A stretch of 56,022 bases of DNA, taken from positions 1 through 56,022 of the forward strand of contig DASZYD010000020.1 in the NCBI GenBank assembly GCA_035545555.1, read 5' to 3'. The notes beneath the pieces are model-generated. The model was not told where the DNA came from. It ran no database searches and saw only the letters and a program-made list of their open reading frames with translations. Positions 25,006 to 34,535 of the stretch are shown here, one piece after another; within the stretch, counting starts at the first letter, position 1, and every line of letters starts with the position of its first letter. This DNA is from JANWHZ01 sp035545555. GTDB lineage: Bacteria; Patescibacteriota; Saccharimonadia; Saccharimonadales; UBA4665. A program made the translations under genes and the position numbers.

Positions 25006-25036
25006 TATACCGCGATCACTCGTTGCTGTCGTGTGT

Positions 25037-28000
25037 TTATATGTTGCCGTCCAGCAGATCCTGCTCAAATTGGTGGATGCCGGCGATGTCGGTCGTGTAA
25101 GCGCTCGTATCAGGCAAGTCCAATGCCTTGATGTGTTGCCAGACGCGGCCGATGAGCTGCGTCAGGCGTGCCAGGTCGTCAGGACCGGGCAGATATGCCA
25201 GCTCCAGCTCGCGGGTCGTCTCGGCCTCGACATAGACCATGCAGCCCTCGATGTCGTGCGTCCCGGCAAAGCGGCCGCTCTGGCTGGCCAGCAGCGCATA
25301 GAACGCCAGCTGCGTCTTGTGCCGCCAGGCCTTGATGGCCTTCTTTTGGTCGTGCGTGGTGAAACTGCTCAGCGGCTCACCGGTTTTGTAATCGGCGATG
25401 TGTAGCATGCCGTCGGCTGTGCGGTGCACGCGGTCGAGCTTGCCGGCCAGCTCGGCGCCGCCAGGCAGCAGGACCGACAGTTTTTGCTCGGGCAGGCCGC
25501 CGGCAGGAAGGCTGTAGTGCAGCGTCTCCAGCAACCGGGTGAGAACGCCTTGACCGTGGATGAGATAGCGGTCGTAGTCGCGTTGCGGCAGATGCTGGTT
25601 GCTCAGCGCCTCTTCGTAGGTATTCTGCACGCGGGCAAGGTCGATATCGCCAGCGTTGGTGAGTTTTTGGGCCTGCTCCAGCGCGGCATGCATGGCGTTA
25701 CCGAAGGCGACCGCAGCGGACGGTGCCTCGGGCAGACAGAGCAACTTTGTTTCCAGGAAGGTGGCCGGCCCGCCTTTCGTGACGTCGAGAAAGTCGATGA
25801 GATGTGTCGCGCTTAGGTGGTATTGATCGAGGCGCGGCCGCAGCAACTCGTGCTCGGTCGCCGGCGGTACGCGCGGCCAACGGATCGCTTCCTCCAGAAC
25901 GGCTAGCGGCTCACCGCTCTCTTCGGCGGCCAGTTCGATCTGTTCTGTAATAGTGCTACGTACCAGTGGCGTGGCCAGTATTTCGGCGCCGCTATCATCC
26001 GTACGATAGCTGGCAATGGAGAGCGAATGTTTGGCGCGGGTCAGTGCCACGTACATCAGGCGCACATAATCATCCGCATCATCACCGTTTGGTTGCAACG
26101 GCAGATTGGCGGGTGGCTTGCGGCCGCCGCTCGTAGGCTGCCAATATTTCTCGACCGCATCCACCACATACACGCTGTCAAACTCCAGCCCTTTGGCCTT
26201 GTGCACGGTGTATAGCTCGACAGCCTGTTCGCGCCGCGCGAACGGTGTCTCGTCGGCTACGATCTGGCCGTTGGTCTGCATGGTCGTGACAAAGTGCACG
26301 AAATCGGCAACGGTCGGCCGGCCGCCGGCGGCAAACTCGGCCACGAGTGACAGTAGCAGCCTTATGGCCGAGAGAGCCTCAATGTATTCAGCAGTAACCT
26401 CGCTCTGCAAGTAGTACTCGCGCAGCGGACTGGTACGGTGCTCGCCTGCCCGCAGCCCCAGCAGGTATTCGATGATAACCGCCAGCGGCTGGTATGCTGC
26501 CTCGCCGGCAACCCATAACAGCCAGTGCGCGATATTCTGAAACGCTTCGTCAGGATGACTTGCCAGGCTGGTTAACCAGTCGGCCCGACGGCCGTAGTTG
26601 TCTACGGCAACCCGCCACAGCTGCGTAGCGTCGAGGCGCCACATGGGGTGGCGCAAACAATCTGCCAAGAGTGCATTAACGGTACCCTCATCACCTTCTT
26701 GTATCGCCGCCACGGTCTTCGCCAGGAGAATGAGCTGCACTACTGCCGGATGGTTGAGCGCATCGTTGCTCTGTTCATACGCGACCGGCACGCCGAGCTC
26801 GCCCAGGATACTTGCCAGACGCTTGAGGCTGTCGTGGCTGCGCGCCAGCACCGCAATGCTGTGATCCGGGTTATTGGCCCGCTCGGCCTGGATTGTTCGC
26901 GCGACATGACTGAGCTGATGGTCTCGCGACGCGTAGCTGACGTGTGTAATCGAGCCGCTGGCAGCTGGCGTCTTGGCTGCGCGCAACGTTTTTACGAGGT
27001 CCGGCTCGCGTTTGACCAATCGGTCGCCGGCCAGCTGGATGACGCGTTGGGCGGTATCGAGCACGGCTTGTGTCGAGCGGTAATTCTCGGTCAGCACGAA
27101 CAACTGGGCCGAAGGATATATGCGCCGGAAGGACAGCATGTTGTTGAGCTCGGCGCCATTGAACTTGTAGATTGCCTGGTCGTCGTCGCCTACGGCCATG
27201 ATATTCGGCTGACCGGCGGCGCTGAAATGGTCGGCCACGAGCTGGGCGAGGTGCATTTGCGCGGCGTTAGTGTCCTGGAACTCGTCGATGAGCACATACA
27301 AAAAGCGCTCCTGGACGCTGGCGCGCAGATCCGGGCGTCGCTCCAGCTGTGTGATGACTTCTACCAGCATGTCGGCATAGTCGTAGTAGCCGCGGGTGTG
27401 CAGGGTTTGGCGGTACTGTTCGTAGGTGTCGGTGACGGCAAGCCACCACTGGTTGCGCCGGCGCTCGTCGTGCAGCCCTTTGATACCCTGCTCGGTTTGC
27501 AGCCAGCGGCCTTTCCACTTGCTGACATGTGTAGTTTTGCCGGTCGGCTCATCCTCGGTGACGGCTGCGGCCAGGCTCTCGCGCAGCACTACGTCCAGCG
27601 GCCGCAGCGGCGCCTGGTCGTCACGGATGCCCTGCGGCGGGAGCGCGTCGATGGCGGCCTGTACGTCCGGCAGCCGCTTACGGCTGAGCGTGGGTGCCAG
27701 CGCGGCGACGACCTGCGGCTCGACCTCATCAATGTATGCCAGATTGAGATTGATAATAGCGCGTAGCTGCTCCGGCGTAAGCCCTGCCTCTTTGGTAAGC
27801 TTGAGGGCGGTCTGCACCGGCTTGACCTGCGTAAACTGGCCGGCGAACTTCGATCCAAGCGGATGATCGGGTGGCAGCTCGCCGAGTATGGAGCCGATAA
27901 TCTCCAACTGTACTGCATCCGGCGCGGCTACGAGGCGGGCGCCGTCCCAAAAGGCATCCGGATACATGTTCATCACTTCGGCTGCAAAGCTGTGGAAGGT

Positions 28001-28267
28001 CTTGACCATCACCGTGCGCGCCGCCGGGCCGACCAGCCGGAGCAGGCGGTCGCGCATATTGGTGGCGGCTTTATTGGTGAAGGTCAAACACAAAATGGCC
28101 GACGGATCAGTGTCGGTTTTCTGCAAAATAGTGGCCACCCGCATGCCAAGCAGCTGCGTTTTGCCCGTGCCTGGCCCGGCCACTACCAGCACCGGCCCGT
28201 CAATCGCATCAACTGCCTTCCGCTGCGCCGCATTGAGCGCCCGGTACGCCTCGGTAAAACTATCCAT
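25037..28267 (-). CDS. UvrD/Rep-type helicase fused to a RecB-family nuclease domain
   Basis: A 1076-residue superfamily 1A helicase. The P-loop AGPGTGKT lies at 30-37, Walker B LIDEFQDTN and GDDDQAIYKFNG follow, then ENYRSTQAVLDT, VHKAKGLEFDSVYV and YVALTRAKHSLSI. The C-terminal 250 residues hold a PD-(D/E)XK nuclease core with ADYKTGE and QLAFYALL. The domain order matches AddA/RecB-like DNA-end-processing enzymes and stand-alone UvrD-nuclease fusions common in Actinobacteria and CPR. It probably acts in recombinational repair. No AddB/RecC partner is visible here. Confidence 0.88.
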   Translation of the reverse strand: MDSFTEAYRALNAAQRKAVDAIDGPVLVVAGPGTGKTQLLGMRVATILQKTDTDPSAILCLTFTNKAATNMRDRLLRLVGPAARTVMVKTFHSFAAEVMNMYPDAFWDGARLVAAPDAVQLEIIGSILGELPPDHPLGSKFAGQFTQVKPVQTALKLTKEAGLTPEQLRAIINLNLAYIDEVEPQVVAALAPTLSRKRLPDVQAAIDALPPQGIRDDQAPLRPLDVVLRESLAAAVTEDEPTGKTTHVSKWKGRWLQTEQGIKGLHDERRRNQWWLAVTDTYEQYRQTLHTRGYYDYADMLVEVITQLERRPDLRASVQERFLYVLIDEFQDTNAAQMHLAQLVADHFSAAGQPNIMAVGDDDQAIYKFNGAELNNMLSFRRIYPSAQLFVLTENYRSTQAVLDTAQRVIQLAGDRLVKREPDLVKTLRAAKTPAASGSITHVSYASRDHQLSHVARTIQAERANNPDHSIAVLARSHDSLKRLASILGELGVPVAYEQSNDALNHPAVVQLILLAKTVAAIQEGDEGTVNALLADCLRHPMWRLDATQLWRVAVDNYGRRADWLTSLASHPDEAFQNIAHWLLWVAGEAAYQPLAVIIEYLLGLRAGEHRTSPLREYYLQSEVTAEYIEALSAIRLLLSLVAEFAAGGRPTVADFVHFVTTMQTNGQIVADETPFARREQAVELYTVHKAKGLEFDSVYVVDAVEKYWQPTSGGRKPPANLPLQPNGDDADDYVRLMYVALTRAKHSLSIASYRTDDSGAEILATPLVRSTITEQIELAAEESGEPLAVLEEAIRWPRVPPATEHELLRPRLDQYHLSATHLIDFLDVTKGGPATFLETKLLCLPEAPSAAVAFGNAMHAALEQAQKLTNAGDIDLARVQNTYEEALSNQHLPQRDYDRYLIHGQGVLTRLLETLHYSLPAGGLPEQKLSVLLPGGAELAGKLDRVHRTADGMLHIADYKTGEPLSSFTTHDQKKAIKAWRHKTQLAFYALLASQSGRFAGTHDIEGCMVYVEAETTRELELAYLPGPDDLARLTQLIGRVWQHIKALDLPDTSAYTTDIAGIHQFEQDLLDGNI

Positions 28268-28323
28268 TACTCCCAGTATACCGCAGCGGCGCTATGCGTT
28301 CCGTACAAAACCTGCGCTGCCTA

Positions 28324-29523
28324 CTAGTGCGTGGCGCATACCGGGCAGCTTTCTTCCGCACCCAGCTCGGTCGCCCATTGTTCGGTGGCTTTCCACCAGG
28401 GCTCGAAATCGTGGAAGCCGCTCCAGTCGGCTGCTTCGCGCAGCAGCCAGCCAAGCCGTCCATACAAATGCAATGGTCCCCAGTCGACCGCAGCCCAGCA
28501 TGGCCCGGCCGGGATGATCGAGACAGGCTTCTTCGCTTTGTAGGGTTGTGCTTCCTCGCCCTGAAACAGGCGGATGAGGTTGTGATAGACAAACTGTGCG
28601 TCATGCAGGGCGGTTTGCGCCATGCCGCTATAGGGCGTACTGGCGTTGTCGCCGATGACATATATGTCAGGTTCGGCTTGCAAATATTGGTCGACCACGA
28701 CCTTGTGCCGCTGGTCGATCGCAAACGCATTGTGCTCAAAAAACGGATGGTTGGCCATGCCGGCAGTCCACACGACCGTATGGCTGGCGAGCGGCTTGCC
28801 GTTTACCATCAGCGCATCGGCTGTCTCACCTTGCACCGCCTGGCCGAGATAGAGTTTGACGCCCAGGCGGCGGAGCTGGCGGCGCACGGCGCGCGAGGTT
28901 GATCGTGGCGAACGCGGCAGCAGGCGCGGCGCGGCCTCGATCAGGTCAACATGCACGGCGCGATGATAGATGCCGTGACTAGCCATGATGCGCCGCAGGT
29001 ATGCCGGTAGCGCACCGGCCAGCTCAATGCCGGTCGGTCCGGCGCCCACAATCACATAGTTGGGGTCAGGTACGTGCTCGTCGGTCAGCTGCTCGTGGAT
29101 GTGCGCTTTAAAACGCCGCACTTCTTCGAGCGACTTGATGCCGTAGGCATATTTGTCCAGGCCTTTGATGCCGAAGTAGTTGGTGACGACGCCTAACGCC
29201 AGAATAAGCGTGTCAAACGGAATGATATGCCCTTCTTTGGTGTGGATGGTCTTGTGCTCGCGGTCGAGCCGTTCGGCCGTGCCCAGGGCGAGCGTAATCT
29301 GCTCGGTCGGCAGGATCTGATCGAGCGGGATGCTGGACTGGGTGTGCAATCCGCCGGTGGCCGTATGGTAGAGCGTTGGGTAGTAGCGGAAATCCGGCCG
29401 GTCGGAAAGCAGCGTCACCGCGATCCCCTGGTGCTTGCTAAGCTCCAGCGCCGCTTTGATGCCGCCGAAGCCGCCGCCTACAATCAGCACATGGTGCCGG
29501 TGATGTCGTTTTTGTTCTTGCAT
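28324..29523 (-). CDS. NDH-2-like NAD(P)H:quinone oxidoreductase
   Basis: A 399-residue two-dinucleotide-binding flavoprotein. The FAD site is VLIVGGGFGGIKAALEL (residues about 12-28), the second Rossmann fold is YVIVGAGPTGIELAGAL, and the FAD-closing motif is IYVIGDNASTPYSGMAQTALHDA. The family transfers electrons from NADH to membrane quinone without pumping protons. ATG 29523 is chosen because a TATAAT -10 (29538-29533) lies ten bases upstream; longer frames have no family similarity. It is divergent from an FAD-linked dehydrogenase and 5 kb from the bo3 oxidase, completing an electron path. Confidence 0.82.
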   Translation of the reverse strand: MQEQKRHHRHHVLIVGGGFGGIKAALELSKHQGIAVTLLSDRPDFRYYPTLYHTATGGLHTQSSIPLDQILPTEQITLALGTAERLDREHKTIHTKEGHIIPFDTLILALGVVTNYFGIKGLDKYAYGIKSLEEVRRFKAHIHEQLTDEHVPDPNYVIVGAGPTGIELAGALPAYLRRIMASHGIYHRAVHVDLIEAAPRLLPRSPRSTSRAVRRQLRRLGVKLYLGQAVQGETADALMVNGKPLASHTVVWTAGMANHPFFEHNAFAIDQRHKVVVDQYLQAEPDIYVIGDNASTPYSGMAQTALHDAQFVYHNLIRLFQGEEAQPYKAKKPVSIIPAGPCWAAVDWGPLHLYGRLGWLLREAADWSGFHDFEPWWKATEQWATELGAEESCPVCATH

Positions 29524-29532
29524 ATGCTTATG

Positions 29533-29538
29533 ATTATA
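29533..29538 (-). promoter_or_regulatory. -10 element of the NDH-2-like gene
   Basis: TATAAT on the minus strand ends ten bases before ATG 29523, giving a leader of about three bases. Confidence 0.55.
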
Positions 29539-29614
29539 CAGCCGGCGCAAAAAGGCAACGCTGCGACCGGCCGCCGGGTGCCCCTCTCCTGACTTGCATA
29601 CCCGGGGGCAAGCG

Positions 29615-29626
29615 CTTAAGCTTAAG
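29615..29626. promoter_or_regulatory. Perfect palindrome before the FAD-linked dehydrogenase
   Basis: CTTAAGCTTAAG is a perfect 12-base palindrome ending two bases before ATG 29629 and overlapping the expected -10 region. It could be an operator for a small dimeric regulator, for example one sensing lactate or glycolate. Functional role is inferred. Confidence 0.35.
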
Positions 29627-29628
29627 AT

Positions 29629-31293
29629 ATGGACGATTTCAAGCAAAAGCTCAAGAAGCATGGCTTCGCGGGCGATATAGACGACTCTGCGGCGACGTGC
29701 GAGCTGTACAGCCATGATGCAAGCATGTTCGAAATCAAGCCGGACATGGTGGTGGCGCCGAAGGACAGCAAGGACGTGCAAACGCTCGTCAAGCTGGTGG
29801 CAAAAGAAAAGACCCGATTGCCCCGCCTCTCGCTGACGGGGCGCAGTGCCGGTACCGATATGGCCGGTGGTGCTATTAATGATTCAATCATCGTCGATTT
29901 TAAAAAGTATTTCACGAAGATCGAACGTGTCACGCGCGACGAGGCGCAGACGCAGCCCGGCGTCTTCTATCGTGATTTTGAGAAAGAGACGCTTGCCCAC
30001 GGCGCGCTCATGCCTACCTACCCTGCTTCGCGCGACCTCTGCACGGTCGGCGGTATGGTGGCCAACAATTCCGGCGGCGAGAAATCGCTGGAGTTCGGCA
30101 AGACCAAAGACTTCGTGCGCGAGCTGCGCGTGGTGTTTGCCGACGGCAACGAATATGTCGTGAAGCCGCTCACCAAAGCCCAGCTTGACCGCAAAATAGC
30201 GCAGGACGATTACGAGGGCAGCATCTACAAACGGGTCTACCAGCTGTGCGAAAAGCGATATGACGAAATTAAGCAAGCCAAGCCGCAGGTTACCAAGAAC
30301 TCCATGGGGTATACGCTCTGGGAAGTGTGGGATCGCGACACTGGCATTTTTGATCTTACCAAACTGATCGTGGGCTCTGAGGGCACGCTTGGCCTTGTCA
30401 CCGACATTACGTACCGGCTGGTGCCGTCACGGCCGCACTCAGGGCTGCTTGTGCTGTTTTTGCGCGGTATCGACGACCTTGGCGAAATCATCCCCAAGGT
30501 ACTGGCGCATCATCCGGCAACCTTTGAAAGCTTCGACGATCAGACCCTGTGGCTGAGCATCCGTTTCATGCCCAGCTTTCTGAAAATGCTCGGGCCGTGG
30601 CGCTTCATCCACCTGCTGTGTAGCCTCATCCCGGACGGCTTCCAACTGCTGCGCGGCTTTCCCAAGCTGGTGCTGATGGTCGAGTTTAACGGCGAGACCG
30701 AAAGCGAGGTGCGCGGCAAAGTGCGCGCGCTGCACGTCGAGCTCAAACAGTACCGTGCCCGCTACGAGATTAACGGTTTTGAGGAAGATCCGACCGAAGG
30801 CGCCAGCGAGAAGTTCTGGCTGATGCGCCGTTACAGCTTCCAACTGCTACGCAGCAAAGTGAAGGACAAGCACACGGCGCCGTTCATCGACGACCTTATC
30901 GTCAGCCCGCCGTATCTGGTCGAGTTTCTGCCCAAGCTGCAAAAGATCATCAAAAAGTACACATTGTTCGCGACGATCGCCGGGCATATGGGCGATGGCA
31001 ACTTCCATATTATTCCGCTCATGAAGATCGAAGACCCGAAAGAACGCGCCAAGCTCCTGCCTGCCATGAAAGCGGTGAACACGCTGGTGCTGCAGTATCA
31101 CGGTTCGCTCAGCGGCGAGCATAACGACGGCTTGGTACGCGGCCCGTGGCTGGAGCAGCAATTTGGCCGGGAGGTGCTCGAACTATTCCGCGACGTCAAA
31201 CGTATCTTCGACCCGCAAAATATCTTTAACCCCCACAAGAAATCCGATGCCGATTGGGAGTACAGCTTCTCGCACATCCGCGAGCATTTTTAG
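29629..31293 (+). CDS. FAD-linked D-lactate/glycolate dehydrogenase (GlcD/DLD type)
   Basis: A 554-residue PCMH-type flavoprotein. The FAD domain holds LSLTGRSAGTDMAGGAIN, PASRDLCTVGGMVANNSGGEKSLEFGKT and SEGTLGLVTDITYRL; the C-terminal FAD-oxidase domain has HMGDGNFHIIPLM and SGEHNDGLVRG, which carry the metal/substrate residues. It oxidises a 2-hydroxyacid and probably passes electrons to quinone. It lacks the C-terminal iron-sulfur module of long DLD proteins and has no separate GlcE/F partner here. It sits beside the NDH-2-like gene and is a second electron entry. Confidence 0.82.
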   Translation: MDDFKQKLKKHGFAGDIDDSAATCELYSHDASMFEIKPDMVVAPKDSKDVQTLVKLVAKEKTRLPRLSLTGRSAGTDMAGGAINDSIIVDFKKYFTKIERVTRDEAQTQPGVFYRDFEKETLAHGALMPTYPASRDLCTVGGMVANNSGGEKSLEFGKTKDFVRELRVVFADGNEYVVKPLTKAQLDRKIAQDDYEGSIYKRVYQLCEKRYDEIKQAKPQVTKNSMGYTLWEVWDRDTGIFDLTKLIVGSEGTLGLVTDITYRLVPSRPHSGLLVLFLRGIDDLGEIIPKVLAHHPATFESFDDQTLWLSIRFMPSFLKMLGPWRFIHLLCSLIPDGFQLLRGFPKLVLMVEFNGETESEVRGKVRALHVELKQYRARYEINGFEEDPTEGASEKFWLMRRYSFQLLRSKVKDKHTAPFIDDLIVSPPYLVEFLPKLQKIIKKYTLFATIAGHMGDGNFHIIPLMKIEDPKERAKLLPAMKAVNTLVLQYHGSLSGEHNDGLVRGPWLEQQFGREVLELFRDVKRIFDPQNIFNPHKKSDADWEYSFSHIREHF

Positions 31294-31317
31294 AGACGGC
31301 CCGCCTGCAAGCTTGCG

Positions 31318-34227
31318 CTAGTCGATGTAAGACCGAAGATAGGCAGCTGCTTCCGGCGGCAATTGTCGCAGCAGCCTGCGCCGGCTCCTCTTGGGGAGCA
31401 TGCTTACATACGTGCCGTACTCATAGTAATGTTCTCGTACATCGTCTAACGCAATGGTACGCACCATGGGTACCTTGGACTGGAGTATGGCTTCAAACGT
31501 CTTATAGCTGGAGCTAACAGCACTCTTTAAACGCCACACGAAGTAGTCGCGTATGGGTTCCGGCAGGTGCGGATCCTGATTGAGCCAGGTGACCACGAGG
31601 TGGCTGTTATAACTGACGGCGTTTCTTACCCGTAATTGGATAGCAGCCGGGAGATTATAGAACTCGGCCTTGTGCTCAAGTATCAGTGCGCGCACCGCCG
31701 GCATGCCGCGTGCCAAAGAGTCCCACACTGCGGCAGCGGTCAGATCGGCGTGCCGCAGACCGAGACGGAGCAAGGGTACCTCACCCTGTTTGGCCAGACT
31801 GTCGAACACCTTTTGGTACGCCTGGTGCGTAGGGTCGGTGATGATCTGGCGGAGAATGTTCCGGAATGGCTGTATATCCAACTGTTGCGCCATAAGCCCC
31901 GCTGCCGCGACGCTGAGTTCTTCACTGGCGCTTCTGTAAGCCGCCAGAAGCACCTCGGGGCTGATAGCGCTTTCGTCTGACTCGAGCGCCCGGAGCGCCC
32001 GCAGGCGTATAGCATCTGACCGCCCGGCTAATACCACGGCGCTCAGTTCTGGCCGGAAACTCCATGGATCATGTACTGCAAAATCAAACGCAAGCGCATG
32101 CAAGGGGTGCTCCTCATCCGTTACAAACGGAGCAACGATGCCGTGGCAACGACGCGACGACGGCGCAAGACAGCGCAATACCGCCGCATGGTTCCGCGCC
32201 CCTTGCTCGTCACGCAGGAAGCTATCTAAGACCTCCAGGCCGTATGTATCGCCATGCTGTAGCAATACCTCGACAGCCGCCTCAACGGCGGTGCTGCTGT
32301 TATCGTACAACGCACTGGTGGCGCGCCCGCGAGGGTTCTCTAGGTGCCGCAGCAGGCTGCCGAGCAGGGCGCCGCGGGCTTCCTGTGAAAGGCTTTCGTT
32401 GTCGACCATGGCTTCAATCAGTTGCAGATTGTCGGTCGAAGCGCTAGCCAGTGCAGCCACCACATCGGGCGCCGCGGCAGGATCCCGCACCAACTGCAGA
32501 AGTAGCTCTTTGTTGAGCGGGTTGGACGGATCTACGACATACTTGGTCAGAATGGAGCGGTACGAGCTGTCGAGTTGTCTATATGTCTCGGGCAAGGTGC
32601 CGGCCGCCGCCGCGTCGACGATGCCGAGCAGTGTCCGGGTATGCGGCGTATCGCGCAGGAGCTGTTTGGCGCGGGCCCCGATGATGGTGAGCGACTGCCG
32701 GTCATACGTGTTGAGGAAAGCGACCGGGTTGAAGCCATGGAACGCGCTTGGCTCCCGGAGCGCCATGAGCGCCGCCAGCCTGCCCTCCGGCAAGTCGATC
32801 GTGGCTGCCAGGTGACCCCACATGATCGTCTCCAGAGAGCTTGGGCCGTGAAGGTCGAGATGCAGCTTCGTATAAGCATGCGGCGCTATGCCCGCATGAG
32901 GAGTCGTTGCCGCAATGTAGAGCGCAATGATATCTGCCATCCGCGCGGGATGGATGTTTTCGCCGGGTACAAATGCATAGTGGTTACCGCCGGTCTGGAT
33001 CTTCCAGGTGTGCGGCGTAAGCAGGCCCCGGACTTCGTACGTACCGAGATCGTTATCGCGGACGGCGGCATGAAACGGCGTGTAATCGCCTGTGTTAATG
33101 AGCAGGCCGTTGAGCCGGGGCGCTATAGGGTGCCGCTCTTTATCAAAGTGGAGATGCGGGCCAATAACGCGTACACGGTTCTTGTTGAGCCACTGGTACA
33201 GCTCGATCAGTGACGCTGGGTAGCCGTCAGCGTGCTCGAGCCGGTCACGCTTGCGCGTGATCTCGTTGTTGTTCATGTCATAGTGGTGAGCCCAGTTCTG
33301 CTCAAGGCTCCTGATGTTCTCATCATGTTCCGGCCACTGAGCATCCCTATTCCGATAGATGGCGCGTGCGGCTACTTCTTCGGGGAAGCGGCACTCCAGC
33401 TCCATGCCGACCTTGCCATGTTCCGGCTGCAGTGGGTCACCATGGTACACCAGGCCCTCCGCCAGACGGAACAGTTCCTCCGCGTTATTCAATAGTGCCT
33501 GGCTATCGCCGCTGAGCAGCTGCAGCAATCCTTCGCGCCGCTCATGCTGCGTTTGTAGCCATGGGGCGTGCGGATCCCTGGCCGCAATAGCTAACGTTGC
33601 CGTGAATGCGAGGGGGTGGTCAAGGTCATGGTTTTTGTCCATCTGCCGCACCAGCCTGTCCAACTGCCCGGCCGGCATGTTCAGGTCAAGGTGCTCAATA
33701 ATGCCGTAGAGCGTATGACGGGCGGCGCGATAGGAGGCGCCTTCAAACTGCGCTAGGGCGTTCATGGCACGCTCGCGCAGCGCGGGCAGGTGCAGTGCAG
33801 GTTTGTCTGGGCGCTGAAAGTCGTATTCCGCCACCAGCCGTAAGATTGGCTGCAGCACCGCCCGCGTCTGGACACCGGCATAGCGCCGGTCGCAGGCCAG
33901 GTCCAGGGCGGCCATTGCCACTCGTTCCAGCGGCGCCGGAGTGCTTACCTGACGCTCTTCATGGGCACCGGTCTGACGGACAAAATATCGCTCGGTGTGC
34001 GTTTGTCGCTGCAGCGCCTCGTCGGTGCAGACGAAGGTCGCATCATCGTCATCCTGCACATGCAGATTGGTGAGCACTGCAGCTGCTGTCTTGTCTCCAA
34101 ACATTTCTCCCAGCTTGCGCGCCAGGTATTTACCGGGTGCGAAGATTGCCCGCGCCCGCTCGGCCGTGTCCAGCGGCTGTATCCCTTGTGAGGTGTTGGG
34201 GGGGGGCTGCGCGCGCCCGATCGTCAT
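31318..34227 (-). CDS. Large amidoligase-like protein with helical-repeat C-terminus (3' part of a frameshifted gene)
   Basis: A 969-residue frame. Residues about 270-480 show features of the putative amidoligase/glutamate-cysteine-ligase-like fold: VGMELECRF (273-281), GPHLHFDKE (357-364), TYEVRGL and a TWKIQTGGNHYAF segment. From about 560 to the end the protein is a long array of helical pairs resembling HEAT repeats. The ATG at 34227 is internal to an upstream frame (34130-34483); a run of nine G (34198-34206) lies in the overlap. Eight G would fuse both frames into about 1055 residues. Function is unknown; the ligase call is tentative. Confidence 0.5.
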   Translation of the reverse strand: MTIGRAQPPPNTSQGIQPLDTAERARAIFAPGKYLARKLGEMFGDKTAAAVLTNLHVQDDDDATFVCTDEALQRQTHTERYFVRQTGAHEERQVSTPAPLERVAMAALDLACDRRYAGVQTRAVLQPILRLVAEYDFQRPDKPALHLPALRERAMNALAQFEGASYRAARHTLYGIIEHLDLNMPAGQLDRLVRQMDKNHDLDHPLAFTATLAIAARDPHAPWLQTQHERREGLLQLLSGDSQALLNNAEELFRLAEGLVYHGDPLQPEHGKVGMELECRFPEEVAARAIYRNRDAQWPEHDENIRSLEQNWAHHYDMNNNEITRKRDRLEHADGYPASLIELYQWLNKNRVRVIGPHLHFDKERHPIAPRLNGLLINTGDYTPFHAAVRDNDLGTYEVRGLLTPHTWKIQTGGNHYAFVPGENIHPARMADIIALYIAATTPHAGIAPHAYTKLHLDLHGPSSLETIMWGHLAATIDLPEGRLAALMALREPSAFHGFNPVAFLNTYDRQSLTIIGARAKQLLRDTPHTRTLLGIVDAAAAGTLPETYRQLDSSYRSILTKYVVDPSNPLNKELLLQLVRDPAAAPDVVAALASASTDNLQLIEAMVDNESLSQEARGALLGSLLRHLENPRGRATSALYDNSSTAVEAAVEVLLQHGDTYGLEVLDSFLRDEQGARNHAAVLRCLAPSSRRCHGIVAPFVTDEEHPLHALAFDFAVHDPWSFRPELSAVVLAGRSDAIRLRALRALESDESAISPEVLLAAYRSASEELSVAAAGLMAQQLDIQPFRNILRQIITDPTHQAYQKVFDSLAKQGEVPLLRLGLRHADLTAAAVWDSLARGMPAVRALILEHKAEFYNLPAAIQLRVRNAVSYNSHLVVTWLNQDPHLPEPIRDYFVWRLKSAVSSSYKTFEAILQSKVPMVRTIALDDVREHYYEYGTYVSMLPKRSRRRLLRQLPPEAAAYLRSYID

Positions 34228-34483
34228 CGGTCAACTCTGTAATGAGCGCCTGCTGTCCGGCACGCTCCGGCACGACGAGATCGGCGCTCACCGACATACC
34301 ATTCGGCAAAACGATGCCCGATGCATGACGCGTGAGCGTAGCGTCAACGACTAGGCCGCCGATCATCTGCTCCTGGTCCGCGTTGCTTAGAAAGCGACGC
34401 AATTCTGGCGGCAGGTTACTGCCCTGGGCAATGACAAGACTATCCGGGCCGCTCCCCGGCTGAGGATTCTCGAAGCGAGGCAT
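34130..34483 (-). pseudogene. 5' part of the amidoligase-like gene, separated by a G-tract frameshift
   Basis: This 117-residue frame starts with ATG 34483 (MPRFENPQPGSGPDS). It has a canonical promoter upstream, a regular soluble sequence up to about ELTDDDRARAAP, and then loses coding character after the run of nine G at 34198-34206. Removing one base of the run continues directly into the PNTSQGIQPLDTAERAR segment of the 969-residue frame. So this is the true N-terminus, split by a sequencing error, a mutation or a phase-variable tract. Confidence 0.6.
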
Positions 34484-34494
34484 AACGAACAACT

Positions 34495-34523
34495 ATTTTA
34501 TAATAAGTACCGTTCCACGTCAA
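34495..34523 (-). promoter_or_regulatory. Promoter of the amidoligase-like gene (TTGACG-N17-TAAAAT)
   Basis: On the minus strand TTGACG (34523-34518) and TAAAAT (34500-34495) are separated by 17 bases; predicted start is about five bases before ATG 34483. It overlaps an inverted repeat AGTACCG...CGGTACT (34506-34537) at the end of cyoD. Confidence 0.6.
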
Positions 34524-34535
34524 CTATAAGCGGTA

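Noticed and set aside
26648..27766. A 372-codon open frame antisense to the UvrD-type helicase
   Set aside because: No recognisable domain; the helicase motifs on the other strand are unambiguous.
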